The notes under the pieces are model-generated. The model was not told where the DNA came from. It worked only from the letters and a program-made list of their open reading frames with translations, and did no database searches. The translations under genes and the position numbers were made by a program. This document shows, in pieces, positions 8,595-13,020 of a stretch of DNA of 13,020 nucleotides. Location: positions 1 through 13,020 of the forward strand of contig JAQTMA010000115.1 in assembly GCA_028714615.1 (NCBI GenBank), in the 5' to 3' direction. The first letter of the stretch is position 1. Each line of letters begins with the position of its first letter. Source of the stretch: Anaerolineaceae bacterium (GTDB lineage: Bacteria; Chloroflexota; Anaerolineae; Anaerolineales; Anaerolineaceae).

Positions 8595-8606
8595 CCTGGT
8601 TCCAGG
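8595..8606. promoter_or_regulatory. Palindrome just upstream of the atp -35 box
   Basis: CCTGG-TT-CCAGG, a 12-bp near-perfect dyad with a 2-base centre, ends 6 bp upstream of the -35 box. The position suits an activator or repressor site, but short dyads of this kind also arise by chance. Confidence 0.25.
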
Positions 8607-8684
8607 GCATGTTGCCGTCGCTAGCAAAACCTTCAAGACCCGCTCCTACAACATTAAATCGATACCCAACAGGTAGTTGAATCT

Positions 8685-9266
8685 TCACGTGGAGAAGTAT
8701 TGTAACGCCAGACGTAATCGGGTTTCCACCTCGGCGGGTGCGTCACGCGGGATCGCCTGGACGGCTGCCTGGGCTTCGACGATGCTGTACCCAAGTGCAG
8801 TGAGTGCGCCAATGATTTCAGCCTCGATGTCGCTCAGGGTGGTAATCCCTTCGAAGCCGCCTACTTCAGCGCCTATCTTTCCTTGCAAGTGAAGCAAAAT
8901 TTTTTGGGCAGTCTTCTTCCCAACCCCCGGGACACGCGAGAAGACATCAGCCTGCTCGCTCACTACCGCTCGCCGGATTGCATCAGTGGAAAGGACCGAA
9001 AGGATCATCAGCGCTATTCTAGGGCCAACGCCATTCACTCCCAACAACAATGTGAAAAATTCGCGCGCTTCAACTGTATCAAAACCGTAGAGCGCCAGAA
9101 GATCCTCCCGAACGACCAGGTGGGTATGTAAGGTAGCAATTTCACCGCGCCTTGCCTGATCTCGGACAGCAGCCGGCACAAATACCCGCAAACCTAGTCC
9201 ACCTAAACCGACGGTCAGACTATCACTCTCAACTTCCAAGACTTCCCCACTAATAGATGCAATCAT
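8685..9266 (-). CDS. ruvA: Holliday junction branch migration protein RuvA
   Basis: A 193-residue protein that binds four-way junctions as a tetramer and positions the RuvB motor. Domain I is an OB-fold starting MIASISGEV (1-60, with LLALYGF at its end). Domain II has two helix-hairpin-helix motifs, LLGVNGVGPRIALMIL (74-89) and SRVPGVGKKTAQKILL (110-125). Domain III, the RuvB-binding C-terminal helices, is intact (ALTALGYSIVEAQAAVQAI, 154-172). I chose the ATG at 9266: GGAG lies 7 bases upstream, and it gives the standard N-terminus. An in-frame TTG at 9281 lies ahead of that ribosome site. It is last in the yebC-ruvC-methyltransferase-ruvA unit, 76 bp after the preceding gene. No ruvB follows; atpA comes next. 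Confidence 0.97.
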   Translation of the reverse strand: MIASISGEVLEVESDSLTVGLGGLGLRVFVPAAVRDQARRGEIATLHTHLVVREDLLALYGFDTVEAREFFTLLLGVNGVGPRIALMILSVLSTDAIRRAVVSEQADVFSRVPGVGKKTAQKILLHLQGKIGAEVGGFEGITTLSDIEAEIIGALTALGYSIVEAQAAVQAIPRDAPAEVETRLRLALQYFST

Positions 9267-9342
9267 AGAACCACTCCACAAATGATGGGTTTAACAATCA
9301 GAACGAGTGATCGTTTACCGGGTGAAGCGCTGACCATAGGCG

Positions 9343-10149
9343 CTAAAGACCTGGTGACTTGCGTTGGTGATATATCTCATACAGGATAACACCCGTCGCA
9401 ACGGCCAGGTTAAGCGAATCACTCCTGCCCGCCATAGGGATCGAGACAACATGATCACACAGCCAGAGATGCGCTTCGAGCAAGCCCATTCGTTCGCTCC
9501 CCATCAACAAAACCAAAGGATCTGGATATTGAACTGCGTGGTAATCGTCCGTAGCTGCCCCGGAAGCGCCAACCACGTTCACCCCGGTGCGTTTCTTCCA
9601 GCCGGAGAATTCATCCAGGCTGGTCCGCACCAGGCGCTGCGAAAAAATTGCTCCCATGCTGGCGCGCCAGGAGCTGGTCTCATAGGGATCGGTTGAGTGA
9701 TCCAACAGGATCACTCCCAATCCCCCGACCGCGTCATTCGTCCGTAAAATCGTCCCCAAGTTGCCTGGGTCAGCGACGGAATCGAGTGCCACCCATAAGT
9801 CTCCGCGATCCGGTTGAATTTCAGCGAGTCCAGTCCAGTGCTGGCGTACAACCGCACCGATGCCTTGCGGTCTCTCTTTGACGGAAAGCTCCTTGAAGAC
9901 TTCCGGGCTTACTTCGAGCACTGGAACATCGGTTTCACAAGCCTGGCGAATCAGATCCTTTCCGAACGGGCTGGTCAGCAGTTCGGGGGCAACGATCAAG
10001 CTATCGATCTCAGCGCCCACTTGAACTGCTTCTCCCACGATGCGCAAACCTTCGATGTAATAGGAACCGGTTTTTTCGCGCTCCTTCCGTTCGCGGAGCA
10101 AGCGCCGGATTTGTTTGATTCGGAGGTTCGCCGGGCTGGTGATCGGCAT
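9343..10149 (-). CDS. SpoU/TrmH-family RNA 2'-O-methyltransferase
   Basis: A 268-residue SPOUT enzyme, expected to methylate a ribose 2'-OH in rRNA using S-adenosylmethionine. The N-terminal part (about 1-105) is the substrate-binding domain, with FKELSVKERPQGIGAVV (85-101). The C-terminal knotted domain shows motif 1 with N130 and R136 (DPGNLGTILRT, 127-137), motif 2 GSERMGL (217-223) and motif 3 IPMAGRSDSLNLAVA (237-251). Arrangement and length fit the 23S rRNA RlmB/TsnR-like group, but the target base cannot be named. The ATG at 10149 begins 4 bp after the ruvC stop. A longer in-frame reading from 10245 would overlap ruvC by 90 bases and adds a non-conserved N-terminus, so it was rejected. 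It separates ruvC from ruvA. Confidence 0.92.
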   Translation of the reverse strand: MPITSPANLRIKQIRRLLRERKEREKTGSYYIEGLRIVGEAVQVGAEIDSLIVAPELLTSPFGKDLIRQACETDVPVLEVSPEVFKELSVKERPQGIGAVVRQHWTGLAEIQPDRGDLWVALDSVADPGNLGTILRTNDAVGGLGVILLDHSTDPYETSSWRASMGAIFSQRLVRTSLDEFSGWKKRTGVNVVGASGAATDDYHAVQYPDPLVLLMGSERMGLLEAHLWLCDHVVSIPMAGRSDSLNLAVATGVILYEIYHQRKSPGL

Positions 10150-10153
10150 ACGA

Positions 10154-10663
10154 TTAATCCTGAGATTGTCCGCGCAGCATCTGATCGTGGAAACGAGCGC
10201 TGTGCAGATGACAGATGGCAACCGCCAGGGCGTCGGCAGCATCATCCGGCTTGGGAACGTCTTTCAAACCCAGCAAAGCGCGCACCATCTGCTGCACCTG
10301 GTTTTTATCCGCTCCGCCATACCCAACGACCGCTTGCTTCACTTCCATCGGGGTATATTCTGCGATTTTTAATCCTGCTTCAGCCAGAGATAACAAGGCC
10401 ACACCCCTGGCTTGACCGACAGCAATTGCCGTGGTGACGTTGCGTTGGAAAAATAACTTCTCCACCGCGCCGCCAGTGGGCTGGTGGAGAAGCAATATTT
10501 CCTCAAGCTGGTGATAGAGAATTACCAGGCGTTCTGGCATGCACAGATTTGGAGGGGTGGTAATCACTCCGTAATCGATCAGGCCGAGGCTGCCGTCTGC
10601 GGCATCCGTAATCAGGCCGTAGCCGGTGGTTGCCGTCCCAGGATCGATGCCGATGATGCGCAT
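10154..10663 (-). CDS. ruvC: Holliday junction resolvase RuvC
   Basis: A 169-residue Mg-dependent endonuclease that cuts Holliday junctions symmetrically. It has an RNase H fold. The acidic catalytic set is complete: D7 in GIDPGTATTG, E68 in VEKLFF, and D141/D144 in KPDDAADALAVAI. The conserved QRNVTTAIAVGQARG run (73-87) and TPMEVKQAVVGYGGADK (104-120) are also present. The ATG at 10663 is 6 bp after the yebC stop with no strong ribosome site, which suggests translational coupling. The methyltransferase gene starts 4 bp after its stop. The yebC-ruvC adjacency is common in bacteria. Confidence 0.97.
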   Translation of the reverse strand: MRIIGIDPGTATTGYGLITDAADGSLGLIDYGVITTPPNLCMPERLVILYHQLEEILLLHQPTGGAVEKLFFQRNVTTAIAVGQARGVALLSLAEAGLKIAEYTPMEVKQAVVGYGGADKNQVQQMVRALLGLKDVPKPDDAADALAVAICHLHSARFHDQMLRGQSQD

Positions 10664-10669
10664 TCAGGT

Positions 10670-11428
10670 TCAGTCCGAGTCATCCAGGGCTGCCATGGCC
10701 TCCTCGGAAATGTGCAGATTGTGATACACATTCTGCACGTCGTCCAACTCTTCGAGGCCTTCCACGATGCGTAATACTTGCAAGGCTTCGTCGGTTGGCA
10801 GCTCGAGCTCCTGGTTCGGGATCATACGGAGACCAGCGTCTTCTGGGTGAATACCTTCTGCCTTCAAGCGGTCGCCGATGGATTTAAAGAGTTCGGGCGG
10901 CGCCAGAATTTCAATTGATTCGTCGTCAATTTGTACGTCGTTTGCGCCAGCTTCGACTGCCAGCTCGAAGATCTTATCCGGATCAAGCCCGGCGGCGGGG
11001 AACTCGAAATACGAAGCCCGGGTAAACTGCCAACCCACTGAACCACTCTCTCCCATGGTTCCACCACTACGCGTCAGGGTGTGCCGGATTTCAGAAACGG
11101 CCCGGTTCCGGTTATCGGTGACGCATTCGATCATCAGAGCTACTCCATGGCTGGCGTAGCCTTCGTAGGTGATCTCTTCGAGCACCGAGCCATCTTTGCT
11201 CTCACCGGTGCCGCGTTTGATCGCGCGGTCGATACTATCTTTCGGCATATTTTGTGATCGCGCTCGTTCGATGGCCAACTGTAAGTGAATATTCATGGAG
11301 GGATCACCACCGCCTTCGCGAGCAGCCATCAAAATCTCGCGCGCGAAACGGGTGAAGATCGCCCCTTTCTTGGCATCGGCGGCGCCTTTCTTACGCCTGA
11401 TCGTTGCCCAATGGGAATGTCCTGACAT
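10670..11428 (-). CDS. yebC: YebC/PmpR family translation or regulatory factor
   Basis: A 252-residue YebC/TACO1 family protein. Some members are reported as transcription regulators, others as factors that relieve ribosome stalling. The hallmark N-terminus is MSGHSHWATIRRKKGAADAK, followed by FTRFAREI. EITYEGYASHGVALMIECVTDNRNRAVSEIRHTLTRSGG is the core domain 2 pattern, written here as pieces: EITYEGY (85-91), TDNRNRAVSEIR (104-115), and GSVGWQF (129-135). I chose the ATG at 11428: AAGGAG lies 7 bases upstream. An in-frame ATG at 11449 lies ahead of that site. The leader has a small ACATC-4-GATGT hairpin (11446-11459) just before the ribosome site. It heads the operon with ruvC, the methyltransferase and ruvA. 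Confidence 0.96.
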   Translation of the reverse strand: MSGHSHWATIRRKKGAADAKKGAIFTRFAREILMAAREGGGDPSMNIHLQLAIERARSQNMPKDSIDRAIKRGTGESKDGSVLEEITYEGYASHGVALMIECVTDNRNRAVSEIRHTLTRSGGTMGESGSVGWQFTRASYFEFPAAGLDPDKIFELAVEAGANDVQIDDESIEILAPPELFKSIGDRLKAEGIHPEDAGLRMIPNQELELPTDEALQVLRIVEGLEELDDVQNVYHNLHISEEAMAALDDSD

Positions 11429-11478
11429 AGATAATCTCCTTACATACATCTCAGGATGTCATTTTCGGATTTTCATAA

Positions 11479-11487
11479 ATTATACCA
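11479..11487 (-). promoter_or_regulatory. Extended -10 promoter for the yebC-ruv operon
   Basis: TG-G-TATAAT on the minus strand, a perfect extended -10. No good -35 is seen at 16-18 bp. The start near 11472 would leave a leader of about 44 bases before the yebC ATG. Confidence 0.55.
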
Positions 11488-11545
11488 TGCAAGCACGATG
11501 GCACTCCGAATTGTAGTAATTGTGCTCGAACAAAGCCTTTCTGGT

Positions 11546-11559
11546 CGTTTCGGGAAACG
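11546..11559. repeat. Palindrome flanked by direct repeats in the divergent region
   Basis: CGTTTC-GG-GAAACG is a 6-bp dyad with a 2-base centre. Direct GCCTTTC copies stand at 11535-11541 and 11559-11565, 24 bp apart, bracketing it. The site lies between the yebC promoter and the plus-strand promoter, a good place for an operator. The rest of the gap 11429-11706 is AT-rich with no gene visible. Confidence 0.4.
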
Positions 11560-11602
11560 CCTTTCAAAAATGCAAACACAAATATTCAATTACATCCGTC
11601 CA

Positions 11603-11631
11603 TTACTACCGGTAAAATCAAATACTACAAT
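11603..11631 (+). promoter_or_regulatory. Candidate promoter for the sortase-like gene
   Basis: TTACTA (11603-11608), 17 bp, TACAAT (11626-11631). The -10 matches 5 of 6, the -35 only 3 of 6. It would give a leader of about 70 bases before the ATG at 11707. Confidence 0.35.
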
Positions 11632-11706
11632 AACTGTGCAAAATAACCATATCCCAACCAGAGTTCTACCTAAAATAAAAACCGTTATCCAAGACGACAT
11701 GTCAAT

Positions 11707-12417
11707 ATGACCGGATTCCCCACCAGATTCAGATTGCTGCAATTAATGCTGTTTCTCGCTTTGCTGGTCAACACTGCCAGAGCCACGCCGATCCGGGTCA
11801 TCCCGGTGACTCGCGCGATCGAGGAGGAAACTCTCCAAATCGGGAGGAACCCCCTATTTCCATCGACCAATTTATCTGCTTTTATCGATTCGGTTAAAAA
11901 CGGTGAACATCTTACCCCGGTGGGCATTTATGCGGATTACAGTTTTGCCTACCCGATCGTCCAGCAACCCAATATCGATTCGGTTTACGTCTCGACGAAA
12001 CCCGGCGTTGTCACCCAATTCGGGATGGCAGCTCGGAATGGCGTCATTGGCCTACTAGCGCATAATACCCTGGCCGGTGCTCAATTTACGAACTTGTCGC
12101 TAAATCAGCGGGTGCTCGTTGTCTACGGGGATGGCACCTTGCGTGCTTATACCATCCAATCGGTGCGACACTTCCAGGCTTTGAATTCCACCAACCCGTA
12201 TTCCGACTTCGTCGATCAGGAGAATCCAGGCCGGACTCTTACCAGCGCCCAGCTTTTCAATGAGATGTACGGGAGCGAGGAAACCCTCGTGTTCCAAACG
12301 TGCATCCAGAAGGACGGGAATCCGTCATGGGGGAGATTGTTCATCCTGGCGACCCCCGAGGTTCAAGATCCAGGAAGTATCCTACCGAGATACTGGCAAC
12401 CCATGACGATCCATTAA
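11707..12417 (+). CDS. Sortase-like secreted transpeptidase
   Basis: A 236-residue protein with a basic N-terminus and hydrophobic stretch (LLQLMLFLALLV, 10-21) ending in ARA (24-26), so either a signal peptide or a single membrane anchor. The C-terminal two thirds fit the sortase beta-barrel. The likely catalytic His is H119 in LLAHNT, Cys is C199 in LVFQTC, and Arg is R210 in WGRLFI. Spacing between these residues is as in sortases. Sortases join secreted proteins to a surface nucleophile at an LPXTG-like signal. No such substrate is encoded in the window, and the exact class is unclear. No strong ribosome site precedes the ATG at 11707; another in-frame Met is at 11746, but it would remove most of the export signal. 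Its 3' end is 7 bp from the convergent response regulator. Confidence 0.75.
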   Translation: MTGFPTRFRLLQLMLFLALLVNTARATPIRVIPVTRAIEEETLQIGRNPLFPSTNLSAFIDSVKNGEHLTPVGIYADYSFAYPIVQQPNIDSVYVSTKPGVVTQFGMAARNGVIGLLAHNTLAGAQFTNLSLNQRVLVVYGDGTLRAYTIQSVRHFQALNSTNPYSDFVDQENPGRTLTSAQLFNEMYGSEETLVFQTCIQKDGNPSWGRLFILATPEVQDPGSILPRYWQPMTIH

Positions 12418-12424
12418 AAAGATT

Positions 12425-13020
12425 CTATTTCACTTCCATAGGAGTCGCCTGTAACCGATAACCGTAGGCTTCATGGTTCAAGATCAGTTTCGGTTGAGAA
12501 GGTTCTGACTCGATTTTTTTCCGAAGTAAGTAAACCAAGTATTTAATCCGTTTGCGGGCGCCAAAGGAATCTTCACCCCACACTTCTCGGGCAATCACCT
12601 GGTTGCTGACCCCACGCGGCGCCCGGCGGGCAAGCACCAAGAGGACGGCATACTCTCGTGGGGTCAGGTGAAGGAGATTTCCCTTTAAGCTGACCTCTTG
12701 ATCATCGGTATCTATAGTCAGGCTAACATCCGGAAAAGCCATGAGCTGCATCGTTGTACTTGTTCGAGCACGGCGCAGCACGGTCTTCACCCTGGCGACC
12801 ACCTCAGCGTTAAAAAAAGGCTTGGTGAGGTAATCGTCTATTCCCAACGACAAGCCTTTCACAATATCGTCTTTATTATCTCGAGCAGATACGACGATGA
12901 CAGGAGCGGTTGTCACTTTGCGTAATGCATCAAAAGTCTCCCAACCATCGTGATCCGGCATCATCAGATCAAGCAGTACCAAGTGTGGAGGAAAATCTGC
13001 CACTTTGCGAAGAGCTTCAT
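12425..13020 (-). CDS. OmpR/PhoB-type response regulator, 5' end beyond window
   Basis: A partial gene: the reading frame stays open to the right edge, so about 30-35 N-terminal receiver residues, including the acidic pair, are missing. The GTG at 13003 is internal and not a real start. Seen: phospho-acceptor Asp in LVLLDLMMPDHDGW, the conserved Ser in VIVVSARD, Lys in YLTKPF, then a linker and a C-terminal winged-helix DNA-binding domain with HLTPREYAVLLVLA, the recognition-helix region ARKRIKYLVYLLRKKIE, and the closing YGYRL wing. It would be phosphorylated by a histidine kinase not in this window and bind promoter DNA. Its stop lies 7 bp from the convergent sortase-like gene, with no clear terminator hairpin between them. 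Target genes are unknown. Confidence 0.95.
   Translation of the reverse strand, partial: EALRKVADFPPHLVLLDLMMPDHDGWETFDALRKVTTAPVIVVSARDNKDDIVKGLSLGIDDYLTKPFFNAEVVARVKTVLRRARTSTTMQLMAFPDVSLTIDTDDQEVSLKGNLLHLTPREYAVLLVLARRAPRGVSNQVIAREVWGEDSFGARKRIKYLVYLLRKKIESEPSQPKLILNHEAYGYRLQATPMEVK

Larger units (their letters stand above)
8352..8684 (-). other. 333-bp intergenic leader between ruvA and atpA
   Basis: No gene is supported here. In particular, I find no atpH (delta subunit) remnant in any frame. Reading toward atpA, the region holds a CCTGG-TT-CCAGG palindrome (8595-8606), a promoter (8561-8589), three spaced ACCCC motifs, and about 200 bases of untranslated leader ending in GGAGG before the atpA ATG. 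I see no T-tract terminator after ruvA, so read-through from the ruv operon is possible. Confidence 0.6.

Noticed and set aside
9267..9342. Search of the methyltransferase-ruvA gap for a promoter or terminator
   Set aside because: Only an ATCA-7-TGAT dyad and loose repeats are seen. No two-box promoter or stem with T-tract, so read-through is assumed.
10150..10245. A 32-residue N-terminal extension of the RNA methyltransferase
   Set aside because: It would overlap ruvC by 90 bases, and the extra residues look like antisense-frame sequence. The ATG at 10149 gives the normal family N-terminus.

Overview
This window looks like a chromosomal segment of a bacterium, most probably a member of Chloroflexota (Anaerolineae-like). 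That placement is an inference from the protein style: a Rex repressor, a divergent MreB next to F1-ATPase genes, a DUF6585-like membrane protein, and a sortase-like protein with a lone response regulator. There is no 16S rRNA or other decisive marker. I find 15 protein-coding genes, one of them cut by the right edge. I see no rRNA, tRNA, CRISPR array, insertion sequence or phage gene. Gene density is high and base composition is even, so this is mainly core genome rather than an island.

Layout from left to right. (1) 14-1053, minus strand: a GT2 glycosyltransferase and a DUF2304 membrane protein overlap by 4 bp. They form a likely polyprenyl-phosphate sugar-transfer pair. (2) 1054-1281: a divergent promoter region with an inverted repeat spaced like a Rex operator. 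It is followed on the plus strand by rex, the NADH/NAD+-sensing repressor, which ends in a small terminator hairpin. (3) 1918-8351, minus strand, read right to left: atpA-atpG-atpD-atpC, the F1 part of the ATP synthase without the delta subunit or the Fo genes, then an MreB-like actin homologue and a two-TM DUF6585-like protein. A 333-bp leader upstream of atpA carries a good sigma-70-type promoter. (4) 8685-11428, minus strand: yebC-ruvC-SpoU rRNA methyltransferase-ruvA, a compact recombination/translation operon without ruvB. (5) 11429-12417: a 278-bp divergent intergenic region and a secreted sortase-like protein on the plus strand. Convergent to it is an OmpR/PhoB-type response regulator that runs off the right end.

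The points most worth a second look are: an MreB homologue whose catalytic Glu-Glu pair and phosphate-2 Asp are replaced; an ATP synthase alpha subunit with about 50 extra residues in one surface loop of the nucleotide-binding domain; the split ATP synthase operon with a repeat-bearing leader; and a candidate autoregulatory Rex operator. I did not find a clearly new multi-gene system.
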